Assembly (NCBI RefSeq): GCF_900129215.1
Contig: NZ_FQUQ01000002.1
Coordinates: forward strand, 992,001 to 1,056,000
DNA from: Pedobacter caeni
GTDB taxonomy: Bacteria; Bacteroidota; Bacteroidia; Sphingobacteriales; Sphingobacteriaceae
Length of the DNA: 64,000 nucleotides
Reading direction: 5' to 3'
Position 1 is the stretch's first letter, and each line of letters starts with the position of its first letter. The position numbers and the translations under genes are program-made. Under the pieces are notes generated by a model. That model saw only the letters and a list, made by a program, of their open reading frames with translations, made no database searches and was not told the origin of the DNA. This document shows positions 38,071-46,558 of this stretch, one piece after another.

Positions 38071-38907
38071 TTATTTTTTCATTTCATATTGGGTAATGAA
38101 AACCTCAAGGCCAATTGATTTTAAGAAGGTGATCGTTTCTGTAGCATTAGCGTCCACATTGATCAGCGATATTTCTGCATTACGTTCCTTGTAAATATAT
38201 TCGAATAAAGCGCTTCCCAAACCTTTGTTCCTATAATTTTTGTCGACAGCGAATTGTGAAATCCGGTTGTTCTGTGGATTATAACTGGCATAGGCTACCA
38301 GTTTTTCATCCTGATAAATTCCGATACTGTTGTTCCCTTCCCCGATATTCATTAAGGCAGTAATTGAGTTTTGCCAGGAGGGTTGCCAATCCCAGAAAGT
38401 AAAACATTGGTCCCAATCTATCCCGCTCAACCTGGTCACCTGGTATGGATGGTCATTTTTTGGGATTTGTGGAGTTCCTTTAAAACAGCTGAGTGTTCTG
38501 TTAACCTCAAAACCTACAGATTCATAACTTTTTATTGCAGGAACATTTTTCTCCAGCACTTCGAGATAGCAGTTTCTGATACCTGCTGCTTCCAGTGAAG
38601 GAACTATAAACTGATACATCAGTTTGGTGAGTTGCTGCCCTCTTTTTGATGGGATGACTCCTGTCCCTGCATTATAAGCGGCCTTTTCTCCCTGAACTAC
38701 ACCTATACCATGTAAAATAAAACCGATTAATTTTTCGTCTTCAAAAACTCCTGCAGAATAGCTCAGGTCAATAGAATCAGAAATCAGTTTCCGCTCTAAC
38801 TGTTCTGTTGTGAGCTGCAGGGGCACCAGATAATCGGAAAAGGATTCATTGAATGTTTCCAGTAAAGTGACAATAGATATATCCGATAAATTTTTAAATG
38901 CTAACAT
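38071..38907 (-). CDS. GNAT N-acetyltransferase with two GNAT domains
   Basis: 278 residues: an N-terminal GNAT unit (about 1-135, with AYNAGTGVIPSKRGQQLTKL as its acetyl-CoA loop) and a C-terminal one (about 150-278, with the acetyl-CoA loop FAVDKNYRNKGLGSALF, R/Q-x-x-G-x-G). The C-terminal unit has the better-preserved pyrophosphate-binding motif and is the likely active one. Substrate unknown. It lies 76 bp upstream of the MocR gene on the same strand. Confidence 0.88.
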   Translation of the reverse strand: MLAFKNLSDISIVTLLETFNESFSDYLVPLQLTTEQLERKLISDSIDLSYSAGVFEDEKLIGFILHGIGVVQGEKAAYNAGTGVIPSKRGQQLTKLMYQFIVPSLEAAGIRNCYLEVLEKNVPAIKSYESVGFEVNRTLSCFKGTPQIPKNDHPYQVTRLSGIDWDQCFTFWDWQPSWQNSITALMNIGEGNNSIGIYQDEKLVAYASYNPQNNRISQFAVDKNYRNKGLGSALFEYIYKERNAEISLINVDANATETITFLKSIGLEVFITQYEMKK

Positions 38908-39411
38908 ATTGATGGCTTTCTTTATTGGTCGCTAAATTATATATTTTTCCTTTAAAGGATAGGCTGCGGATGCTCATGTGTTAAGATTTTTACCTGATTC
39001 TTTTCAGGTTTTAAACTGCTTCCGGGAACACTCAGAATAAGCTCATTTCTTCCTCGCTGCTTACCCGCCTTTAACAGGCTTCTGACCGAGTCTGCACCGA
39101 GTATAGACCGAGTTTAGACCGAGCTTAGAGCGTGTATAGGTAAAACCGTATTAAGCTCAGTCTGGAAATGGTCCAAAAATGGCCTTTTGAGTAATTCGAA
39201 GGCTGTTTTTTGAACTATTCCGGCGCTGCGTTTTACAGCTATTGGTTTACAGAAAAAATCATCCGGTTTCAGGTATTCCTGATTAGGGTTTACAAAGCTT
39301 TAAAAAGCAATATTGAGCGAATACTGGTACTGATCTGTCATGACCTGAAAAATGACCTGACCCACCAATCATAGCATCAGTTTTTAATATAAATGTTTTA
39401 ATTTTGAAGCC
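38908..39411. other. 504-bp intergenic region between divergent genes
   Basis: No open frame with coding character was found. It contains five tandem 11-bp units (39084-39138, listed separately) and, just before murF-alr, the promoter-like TAATTTTG (39399-39406) whose end is only five bases from the ATG at 39412. The remaining sequence shows no tRNA-like fold or long hairpin by eye. Confidence 0.6.
39084..39138. repeat. five tandem 11-bp units
   Basis: GACCGAGTCTG, CACCGAGTATA, GACCGAGTTTA, GACCGAGCTTA and GAGCGTGTATA follow each other without gaps (starts 39084, 39095, 39106, 39117, 39128). The period is close to one DNA turn, so the GACCGAG cores all face one side of the helix. Confidence 0.85.
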
Positions 39412-41871
39412 ATGAGCAGCACCATTTATACGATTGATCATTTCGCGGAAATTATTCAGGCAAAATCCTTTATTTCTAATCCTGAGCTTAAAGTCACAAG
39501 GTTGGTAATTGACAGCAGAAGTGTGATTGATCCTGAAAGTTCTTTGTTTTTTGCCTTGAGCTCCAAGAGAGATGGACATGAATATTTGGAGGATGCTTAT
39601 GCAAATGGGATCAGAAGTTTTGTCATTAGTGATAAGGCCTACCTGGAGAAATTCAGAGATGCCAATATCCTGCTGGTAGAAAATGTGCTGCTGGCCCTGC
39701 AAACACTTGCAATTGCCCATAGGGATCAGTACGATTTACAGGTACTGGCCATCACCGGCAGCAATGGTAAAACGGTTGTTAAAGAGTGGTTGTATCAGCT
39801 GCTTGCTGCTGATTTTAATATTGTCAGAAGCCCAAGAAGCTTTAATTCCCAGATTGGAGTACCCTTATCTGTATGGAACATCACTGAAGAACATACCCTT
39901 GGGATTTTTGAAGCCGGGATTTCTAAGGAAAATGAAATGGAAGCCCTTCAGAAAATCATCAAGCCAGGTATTGGCATCTTAACAAATCTGGGAGAAGCAC
40001 ATGATGAAGGTTTTGCCTCCCCAAAAGATAAACTTCTTGAAAAGTTAAAGCTTTTTAAAGATGCGGAGGTATTCATTTATGCTCCGGAATATACGCTTGG
40101 TCTTCCGGTATCAGAGCTCCCGGGGCAAAGAAAATTCTCCTGGAGTACAAAGCAAAAAGCTGACCTGCAGATCTCTTTTATTGAACCTATTGAGGGCCGT
40201 AATTATGTGAGAGCAATCTTTAAAGGAGCAGAGATCGAATGTTTAATTCCCTTTTCCGACAGAGCTTCAGTGGAAAATGGCATCATCTGCTGGGCAACTT
40301 TGTTGTCTATGGGCTATTCACCAGAAGAAGCCGATGCACGTCTGGAGAAACTGACGAGGGTAGGCATGCGCCTGGAACTAAAAAACGGCATCAACCAATG
40401 CTCGGTGATCGATGACTCCTATAGTGCCGATATCTCTTCACTGGCCATTGCCCTCGATTTTCTTAACCTTCAAAATCAACACCCAAAAAAGACATTAATC
40501 TTATCCGATTTACATGAAACAGGAAAAGATCAAACAGAACTCTATACGGAAATCGCATCCTTATTGAAACAAAAGAACCTGAACAGACTGATTGGAATTG
40601 GCCCCCATATCTCTGCATCAGCAGAATTGTTTGAGATGGAAAGCTCGTTTTTTGAAAGTACACCCGATTTTATAGACCATTTCCCCGCCGTTCATTTCAA
40701 TAATGAAACAATTCTGGTAAAGGGGGCCAGAAAATTTGAATTTGAAAGAATCAGTAAGCTGATCACTCAAAAGGTGCATGATACGGTACTGGAAATTGAC
40801 CTCAATGCACTTGCGGGTAACCTGCAGTTTTATAGAAATAAGCTAAAGCCAAAAGTGAAAATTATGGCGATGGTGAAAGCTTTCTCTTATGGAAGCGGAA
40901 GTTTCGAAATTGCCAACGTACTCCAATACCATAAAGTAGATTACCTTGCTGTGGCTTATACCGATGAAGGGGTAGCGCTTAGAAAAGGTGGGATCACCTT
41001 GCCCATTATGGTCATGAGTCCGGAGCCTTCAGCCTTTGATGCCATCATAAAATATCAGCTGGAGCCGGAAATATATAACCTGGATATCTTAAATAGTTTC
41101 ATCAGCTTCCTTCCCGCCGATACCTATGAGTATCCCGTACATCTGAAAGTAAATACCGGAATGAACCGCCTTGGTTTCGAAGAAAAAGACCTTTCTGAGC
41201 TACTGGAAACAATCAATGGCAGCAGGAAAGTTAAAGTGGTCTCCGTTTTCTCACACCTTGTTGCGAGTGAAGATGAACACCATGATGCCTTTACAAAACT
41301 TCAGATCCAGAGATTCAATACATTCGCCCAAAAAATTTCAGAAGGCTTAGATTATAAATTCATCTGGCACATCTCCAATACCTCAGGAATTACCCGCCAT
41401 CCGGAAGCTCAATTTGACATGGTAAGGATAGGAATAGGTCTTTATGGCTATGATGGTGGTATCCCTAAAAACCGTGGGTTGCAGGCGGCTGTAGTGCTGA
41501 AAACTACTGTTACCCAGGTGATAGAGGTAGAGCCAAATGAAACGATTGGATATGGAAGGAATGGAATCATGCCCAATGGTGGAAGGACCGCAACGGTAAA
41601 AATCGGATATGCCGATGGCTATAACCGAAGGTTTGGAAAGGGGACAGGCAAAATGCTGGTTAATGGAAAACTGGTGCCTACAATTGGGAGCATCTGCATG
41701 GATATGTGTATGTTGGATGTGACAGGATTATCGGTGAAACCAGGAGATGAAGTGATCGTTTTCAATGGGGAGCTGACCATCGCCGACCTGGCAGAACAGA
41801 TCGGTACCATCCCTTATGAGATCTTAACAAATATTTCACAAAGGGTAAAACGGGTCTATTTTTATGAGTAG
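39412..41871 (+). CDS. bifunctional UDP-MurNAc-tripeptide:D-Ala-D-Ala ligase / alanine racemase
   Basis: 819 residues. The first 450 are MurF: ATP loop AITGSNGKTVVKEW, a LGIFEAGISKENEM acid site, and the closing domain with IDDSYSADISSLAIAL. The remainder is an alanine racemase: PLP lysine in MAMVKAFSYGSG, substrate-side HISNTSGITRHPEAQFDMVRIGIGLYG and the C-terminal signature GSICMDMCMLDVTG. MurF-Alr fusion is usual in Bacteroidota and couples D-Ala supply to addition of D-Ala-D-Ala to the peptidoglycan precursor in the cytoplasm. The DUF502 gene follows after 9 bp. Confidence 0.96.
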   Translation: MSSTIYTIDHFAEIIQAKSFISNPELKVTRLVIDSRSVIDPESSLFFALSSKRDGHEYLEDAYANGIRSFVISDKAYLEKFRDANILLVENVLLALQTLAIAHRDQYDLQVLAITGSNGKTVVKEWLYQLLAADFNIVRSPRSFNSQIGVPLSVWNITEEHTLGIFEAGISKENEMEALQKIIKPGIGILTNLGEAHDEGFASPKDKLLEKLKLFKDAEVFIYAPEYTLGLPVSELPGQRKFSWSTKQKADLQISFIEPIEGRNYVRAIFKGAEIECLIPFSDRASVENGIICWATLLSMGYSPEEADARLEKLTRVGMRLELKNGINQCSVIDDSYSADISSLAIALDFLNLQNQHPKKTLILSDLHETGKDQTELYTEIASLLKQKNLNRLIGIGPHISASAELFEMESSFFESTPDFIDHFPAVHFNNETILVKGARKFEFERISKLITQKVHDTVLEIDLNALAGNLQFYRNKLKPKVKIMAMVKAFSYGSGSFEIANVLQYHKVDYLAVAYTDEGVALRKGGITLPIMVMSPEPSAFDAIIKYQLEPEIYNLDILNSFISFLPADTYEYPVHLKVNTGMNRLGFEEKDLSELLETINGSRKVKVVSVFSHLVASEDEHHDAFTKLQIQRFNTFAQKISEGLDYKFIWHISNTSGITRHPEAQFDMVRIGIGLYGYDGGIPKNRGLQAAVVLKTTVTQVIEVEPNETIGYGRNGIMPNGGRTATVKIGYADGYNRRFGKGTGKMLVNGKLVPTIGSICMDMCMLDVTGLSVKPGDEVIVFNGELTIADLAEQIGTIPYEILTNISQRVKRVYFYE

Positions 41872-41880
41872 TTTTGCAGG

Positions 41881-42471
41881 ATGAACAGAATTGGTCGGGC
41901 TTTTCTAAGGTACCTCATTAAAGGGCTACTGATTGTATTGCCCATTGCGCTTAGTATTTTTATTGTAATCTGGGCTGTTACTACAGTAGACAGCTGGTTG
42001 AATGTGAACAATATTTTAGGTGTTGACCCCAGAACAGGTGCGAGCAGAAACATACCAGGACTTGGATTATTGCTGGTCATCTCCATCACCCTGGTCGCAG
42101 GAATCTTTGTAACCAACTTCGTAACTGAACCAATGTACAATTGGTTTACTAAAATTCTGGACAGACTTCCAATACTGAAATTTATCTATTCGTCTATTAA
42201 AGACCTTACAGAAGCATTTGTCGGGGATGAGAAGAAATTCAATAACCCGGTGCTGGTAGAGGTGGAAGGCGATCTTAAGCGGATAGGATTCCTGACCCAA
42301 AGTGATCTGGCAAATATTGGCCTTCCAGGAGAAGCAGTTGTGTATTTCCCGTTTTCTTATTCTTTTGCCGGTCAGGTTTATATTGTGAAGAACGAAAAAA
42401 TTAAACCGCTTAATATGAGTGCTGCTGATGCAATGAAGCTCGTAGTTTCAGGGGGTGTTAGTCATTTCTAA
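41881..42471 (+). CDS. DUF502 family membrane protein
   Basis: 196 residues with two hydrophobic segments (about 12-33 IKGLLIVLPIALSIFIVIWAV, 58-80 IPGLGLLLVISITLVAGIFVTN). Family marks are LKGLLI at the start, PILKFIYSSIKDLTEAFVG and VVYFPFSYSFAGQVYIV in the C-terminal domain. DUF502 proteins are widespread with unknown role. It is co-transcribed with murF-alr (9-bp gap). Its stop codon lies inside the base of a long hairpin (42470-42563), described separately. Confidence 0.92.
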   Translation: MNRIGRAFLRYLIKGLLIVLPIALSIFIVIWAVTTVDSWLNVNNILGVDPRTGASRNIPGLGLLLVISITLVAGIFVTNFVTEPMYNWFTKILDRLPILKFIYSSIKDLTEAFVGDEKKFNNPVLVEVEGDLKRIGFLTQSDLANIGLPGEAVVYFPFSYSFAGQVYIVKNEKIKPLNMSAADAMKLVVSGGVSHF

Positions 42472-42563
42472 AATAAAAAACATATAGTTATTCGTCTCCT
42501 CAAATCTTTTGCTGAAGGGCAAAATATTTGGATGTCGTCTCATAACCACATGTTTTTTATTTT
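42470..42563 (+). repeat. TGAAGG-loop hairpin, solitary relative of the long elements
   Basis: Outer stem AAAATAAAAAACAT (42470-42483) with ATGTTTTTTATTTT (42550-42563) is perfect over 14 bp and includes two bases of the DUF502 stop codon; GTTAT (42487-42491) pairs with ATAAC (42542-42546). The tip is CAAATCTTTTGC (42501-42512), loop TGAAGG, GCAAAATATTTG (42519-42530), interrupted only by a C/T mismatch. The tip matches those of both long elements. The outer stem with its T-run may double as the terminator of murF-alr/DUF502. Confidence 0.8.
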
Positions 42564-42612
42564 GAATTAAGTGCTAACATGAAGGTTCTCGTCAATAGGT
42601 AATAAGCAATAT

Positions 42613-42669
42613 TCAACACTCAACACTCAACACTCAATATTCAATATTCAACACTTAATATTCAACACC
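42613..42669. repeat. degenerate 7-bp tandem repeat
   Basis: CAACACT, CAACACT, CAACACT, CAATATT, CAATATT, CAACACT, TAATATT, CAACACC in series. The two forms differ only at two positions. It lies between a hairpin and a terminator of opposite strands, so it is probably not translated. Confidence 0.75.
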
Positions 42670-42735
42670 ACAATTCGCGATACGTAATAGGCCATTCGCA
42701 ACACTACAATTCGCAATAAAAGAGGGGACAAAAAA

Positions 42736-42759
42736 AACGCCTTACCTAGGTAAAGCGTT
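42736..42759 (-). terminator. intrinsic terminator of the LOG gene
   Basis: On the minus strand AACGC-TTTACC-TA-GGTAAG-GCGTT forms a 10-bp stem with one mismatch and is followed by a run of eight Ts. It is 48 bp past the LOG-family stop codon. Confidence 0.85.
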
Positions 42760-42806
42760 GCCGGTAAAATTAAACAGGAAAGACACCAGGCCATTCCTTT
42801 GTAAGG

Positions 42807-43514
42807 TTAGAAATTCGGTTTCAATACATATTTATCATAGAACCTGAAAATATGCTCAGCCGCTTCTTCGGCAGTATCAACTAACCTGAACAGGTTTAAA
42901 TCTTCTGCATGAATGTTATGCTCTTTCTGTAGCATGGTGTTTTTAATCCAGTCTACTAAGCCGCCCCAATAATCTTTACCTACCAATACGATCGGGAATC
43001 TGGCAATCTTTCCGGTTTGAATCAATGTGATCGCCTCGAAAAGCTCATCCATTGTTCCCATGCCACCTGGCAATACGACGAAGCCCTGAGAGTACTTCAT
43101 GAACATCACCTTCCTGATAAAGAAGTAATCAAACTCTAATAACTTATTATGGTCGATGTATTTATTGTGAAACTGCTCGAAAGGAAGGTCAATGTTCAGA
43201 CCTACTGACTTTCCACCATTCATATGGGCACCTTTATTTCCTGCTTCCATGATTCCGGGGCCACCACCGGTAATTACTCCATAACCACGTTCGGTCAATA
43301 ACCTGCCGCATTCCACAGCGATCTCATAATATTTATTTGTTTCTGCTGTTCTTGCTGATCCGAAAATGGATACACAAGGGCCGATTTTTGCTAATTTCTC
43401 GAAGCCGTCTACGAATTCGGCCATTATTTTAAAGATCTGCCAGGAATCAGTAACTTTTATTTCCTGCCAGTTTTTATTTTCAAATGCACTTCTTATTTTC
43501 TCTTCACTTGTCAT
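42807..43514 (-). CDS. LOG-family protein (TIGR00730 type)
   Basis: 235 residues. The two nucleotide-binding loops of LOG proteins are present: ITGGGPGIMEAGNKGAH and VLPGGMGTMDELFEAIT (P-G-G-x-G-T-x-x-E). Plant and bacterial relatives are cytokinin-riboside-monophosphate or AMP phosphoribohydrolases that release the base. The N-terminal 45 residues are an extension seen in many Bacteroidota members. It lies 18 bp downstream of the sodium:solute symporter gene on the same strand, so the two may be co-transcribed. Confidence 0.9.
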   Translation of the reverse strand: MTSEEKIRSAFENKNWQEIKVTDSWQIFKIMAEFVDGFEKLAKIGPCVSIFGSARTAETNKYYEIAVECGRLLTERGYGVITGGGPGIMEAGNKGAHMNGGKSVGLNIDLPFEQFHNKYIDHNKLLEFDYFFIRKVMFMKYSQGFVVLPGGMGTMDELFEAITLIQTGKIARFPIVLVGKDYWGGLVDWIKNTMLQKEHNIHAEDLNLFRLVDTAEEAAEHIFRFYDKYVLKPNF

Positions 43515-43532
43515 TCTATAGATATTTAGGTA

Positions 43533-45041
43533 TTAAAATTTAGTTTGTAAATCTGTTTTTTTGCTGATCAGTAACAGCCCGATAAAGGTGATGATCCCAT
43601 TAACCAGAATCAGCTCAACACTAAATACATAGCCGCCTAATAAGGTAGCTGAGTTGGCATTGAGGAGGTAACATATTGCCGGTGAGATGATACATACTAA
43701 AGGTACTAATTTATCATGAAGTCCTCTTTTTCTGACAAAAAGACCAAAACTATACAGCCCAAGAAGTGGGCCATAAGTATAAGAGGCAACTTTAAATATT
43801 CCTTTTACTACCGATTCATCGTTAAATGCATTAAATATGATGATCACAACGAACATTAATAACGAAAATGCAACGTGAACAATATGTCTTTTGTTAACAG
43901 ATGCTTGAGAATTGGAATCATTTCCTTTGTCCATGTGTAGAAAATCTACACAGAAAGAGGTCGTTAATGCAGTTAATGCCGAGTCTGTAGTGGCAAAAGT
44001 TGCGGCAGTTAACCCGAGCATAAATACGATGGCAGGGATTACCGTTAAGTGATTAAGGGCAATTTCGGGAAACAGGAAGTCTGTTCTTGGCTTTCCTGTG
44101 ACGTGATCCAGTGGGATTTCAATTCCGTTTTTAGTGGCATAAATGTATAATAAAGCACCTACACTTAAGAAAAAAATGTTCAGCACTACAAAAACCGCAG
44201 TAAAGGTAAACATGTTCTTTTGGGCTTCACCGATAGTTTTCATACTTAAATTTTTCTGCATCAGATCCTGATCTAATCCCGTCATCGCAATGGTAACAAA
44301 TATTCCGCCCAACAACTGCTTACTGAAATGGAAATTGCTCGTCAGGAAGTCTTCATAGAAGAAAATCTTCGAGTAACCACTGTTTTTGATCGATTCAAAT
44401 GCCTTAGGGATGTCCATATCCAGGCTGCTGCAAATGAAATATAAAGTAAGGAATACAGATAAAACAAGGAAGAACGTTTGCAGTGTATCCGTGATGATAA
44501 TTGTTTTTAATCCGCCTTTAAAGGTGTATGACCAGATTAAGCCCAGAGAGATCAATACGGTTGCCCAGAAAGGAATGCCATAACTGTCAAATATAAAACG
44601 CTGTAACACAATAACCACCAGGTACAGACGGAAGGCCGATCCTATGGTTCTGGAGATCAGAAAAATGGAAGCTGCAGTTTTGTAACTGTAGAAACCCAGT
44701 CTCTGTTCGATATAACTGTAGATCGAGGTCAGCCGCATCCGGTAATAGAGGGGGAGGAGCACCGTCGCAATAATGATAAACCCTATGGCATTACCCAGCA
44801 CAAACTGGAAATACTGAAACTGATTGCCGGAAGGGGCACCAACCTCCCCGGGAACGGAAATGAAAGTTACTCCGGATAATGCGGTTCCAATCATCCCAAA
44901 GGCCACAAGGTACCATTTTGAGTTTCTGTTGGCAATAAAAAAGGTGGAGTTATCAGATGATTTTTTCGAAGTTGCAAACGCAATAATGATCAGGATCAGA
45001 AAATAACCAATTAAAAAAGACAAAAGTATAGCTGGACTCAT
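43533..45041 (-). CDS. sodium:solute symporter (SLC5/SSS family)
   Basis: 502 residues with about 13 hydrophobic segments. The N-terminus SFLIGYFLILIIIAFATSK and the motif GVTFISVPGEVGA (segment 2, where sodium binds) fit the SSS family; later TGLDQDLMQKNLS and FMLGLTAATFATTDSALTALTTSF are the sugar/sialic-acid transporter-like GLDQ and Na2-site segments. It imports a small organic solute with sodium in the inner membrane; substrate not predictable. Divergent from recR with 78 bp between. Confidence 0.92.
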   Translation of the reverse strand: MSPAILLSFLIGYFLILIIIAFATSKKSSDNSTFFIANRNSKWYLVAFGMIGTALSGVTFISVPGEVGAPSGNQFQYFQFVLGNAIGFIIIATVLLPLYYRMRLTSIYSYIEQRLGFYSYKTAASIFLISRTIGSAFRLYLVVIVLQRFIFDSYGIPFWATVLISLGLIWSYTFKGGLKTIIITDTLQTFFLVLSVFLTLYFICSSLDMDIPKAFESIKNSGYSKIFFYEDFLTSNFHFSKQLLGGIFVTIAMTGLDQDLMQKNLSMKTIGEAQKNMFTFTAVFVVLNIFFLSVGALLYIYATKNGIEIPLDHVTGKPRTDFLFPEIALNHLTVIPAIVFMLGLTAATFATTDSALTALTTSFCVDFLHMDKGNDSNSQASVNKRHIVHVAFSLLMFVVIIIFNAFNDESVVKGIFKVASYTYGPLLGLYSFGLFVRKRGLHDKLVPLVCIISPAICYLLNANSATLLGGYVFSVELILVNGIITFIGLLLISKKTDLQTKF

Positions 45042-45107
45042 AGTATGTTTTTAGCAGCTAAATGTAAGAAAATCAAATTTTAAAAATCAAATAACGGAAG
45101 ATAAATA

Positions 45108-45115
45108 TAAATTTG
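45108..45115 (+). promoter_or_regulatory. TAnnTTTG element four bases before recR
   Basis: TAAATTTG matches the -7 element exactly and ends four bases before the recR ATG (45120), so the transcript would begin at or near the start codon. A TTG at the -33 position is not evident (TTTT is present). Confidence 0.45.
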
Positions 45116-45119
45116 TAAA

Positions 45120-45737
45120 ATGAACTTTTCTTCTAAACTTCTTGAAGACGCTGTCAATGAATTTTCAAAGTTGCCAGGAGTTGGACAAAAGACGGCATTA
45201 CGCTTAGTATTGCATTTATTGAACAAGGAGCAAGAAGAAGTATCGAACTTCGGAAATGCCATTATCAGGCTCAGACAGGAGATCAAGCACTGTACGATCT
45301 GTCATAATATCTCTGACCAGCACATCTGTGAAATCTGTACCGCCAATAAACGGGACAAGGAAGTGATCTGTGTGGTCGAAGATACCCGTGACGTGATGGC
45401 AGTGGAAAATACAGGTCAGTATTTTGGCGTGTACCATGTGTTGGGAGGACTGATTTCTCCAATGGATGGCATAGGGCCTTCAGATCTGTTTATCGACTCA
45501 CTGGTTCAACGCGTAGCTACTACGCCTGTAAAAGAGGTGATACTGGCTCTGAGTGCAACAATGGAAGGTGATACCACCCTTTTCTATTTATACAAACGCC
45601 TTAAAGATTTCCAGATTCCAATCACGACAATTGCCCGTGGAATTGCTTTTGGTGGTGAACTCGAATATGCAGATGAAATTACTTTAGGTCGCTCAATTGT
45701 TACAAGGGTGCCTTATGAAAACTCATTAATCAAATAA
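45120..45737 (+). CDS. recR: recombination mediator RecR
   Basis: 205 residues, normal length. Helix-hairpin-helix [20 protein letters not shown] (residues 14-33), a C4 zinc finger [16 protein letters not shown] (58-73) and a Toprim domain ([26 protein letters not shown]). RecR works with RecO to load RecA on gapped DNA. Its stop codon is 5 bp before the SDR gene, so the two form an operon. A TAAATTTG just before the ATG suggests a leaderless mRNA. Confidence 0.97.
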   Translation: MNFSSKLLEDAVNEFSKLPGVGQKTALRLVLHLLNKEQEEVSNFGNAIIRLRQEIKHCTICHNISDQHICEICTANKRDKEVICVVEDTRDVMAVENTGQYFGVYHVLGGLISPMDGIGPSDLFIDSLVQRVATTPVKEVILALSATMEGDTTLFYLYKRLKDFQIPITTIARGIAFGGELEYADEITLGRSIVTRVPYENSLIK

Positions 45738-45742
45738 CAAGC

Positions 45743-46558
45743 ATGGATTTTAAGAATAAGGTAGTCATCATTACCGGTGCATCTTCCGGTATAGGAAAGG
45801 CTTGTGCCGAAGAATTTGCCAAACGTGGTGCCAATCTGGTGCTGGCTGCCAGACAATATGTAACTCTTTGCGAAATTACTGCTGAGCTGGAAAATAAATA
45901 TGGCATCCGTGCAGTAGCAGTACAGGTAGATGTAAGCAAAGAACATGATTGTGAAGTGCTGGTCAAACAGGCTTTAATTACCTTCGATAAAATCGATATC
46001 CTGGTCAATAATGCCGGACTATCCATGCGCGCTTTGTTCAATGACCTTGATCTTTCTGTCCTGAAAAATTTAATGGATGTAAATTTCTGGGGAACAGTAT
46101 ACTGTACGAAATATGCATTACCCGAAATCCTGAAAACCAAAGGCAGCGTAATTGGTGTCTCTTCTATTGCGGGATATCGCGGATTACCAGGGCGAACGGG
46201 GTACTCGGCATCTAAATTTGCCATGAATGGGTTTATGGAAGCACTGAGAACTGAACTCTTGAAAACAGGCGTACATGTAATGGTGGCTTGTCCCGGATTT
46301 ACCGCCTCTAATATCCGTGTAACCGCCCTGGCTAAAGATGGAGCAGCGCATGGTGAAACGAGTATGGAAGAGGGGAAAATGATGACTGCGGATGAAGTAG
46401 CTCAGCGCATTGTCAATGGGATTGCCGCAAGAAAACGCACACTGGTCATGACGGGACAAGGGAAATTAACGGTATGGATCAATAAACTGCTTCCCGCATT
46501 GGCAGATAAGCTGGTGTTTAACCACTTTACTAAAGAGAAGAACGCCCTTATTAAATAA
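45743..46558 (+). CDS. short-chain dehydrogenase/reductase (SDR)
   Basis: 271 residues. Classical SDR marks: TGASSGIGKACAEEF (cofactor loop), LVNNAG, active-site Ser in GVSSIAGYRG and Y-x-x-x-K in GYSASKFAMNGF. Arg after LAA (LAARQ) favours NADP. The C-terminal 40 residues (MTGQGKLTVWINKLLPALADKLVF) suggest a membrane-associated helix, as in DltE/SadH-like oxidoreductases. Substrate unknown. It follows recR by 5 bp. The first long repeat element starts directly at its stop codon. Confidence 0.92.
   Translation: MDFKNKVVIITGASSGIGKACAEEFAKRGANLVLAARQYVTLCEITAELENKYGIRAVAVQVDVSKEHDCEVLVKQALITFDKIDILVNNAGLSMRALFNDLDLSVLKNLMDVNFWGTVYCTKYALPEILKTKGSVIGVSSIAGYRGLPGRTGYSASKFAMNGFMEALRTELLKTGVHVMVACPGFTASNIRVTALAKDGAAHGETSMEEGKMMTADEVAQRIVNGIAARKRTLVMTGQGKLTVWINKLLPALADKLVFNHFTKEKNALIK

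Larger units (their letters stand above)
42564..42806. other. intergenic region with a heptamer array
   Basis: After the hairpin come eight units of a degenerate 7-bp repeat (CAACACT/CAATATT, 42613-42669), then CAATTCGC-containing sequence repeated with changes (42671-42716), then the LOG gene's terminator. No open frame. Confidence 0.65.

Noticed and set aside
42807..43514. LOG protein as part of a SLOG-type defence system
   Set aside because: The sequence is that of a standard LOG phosphoribohydrolase, and the neighbour is a solute symporter rather than an effector.
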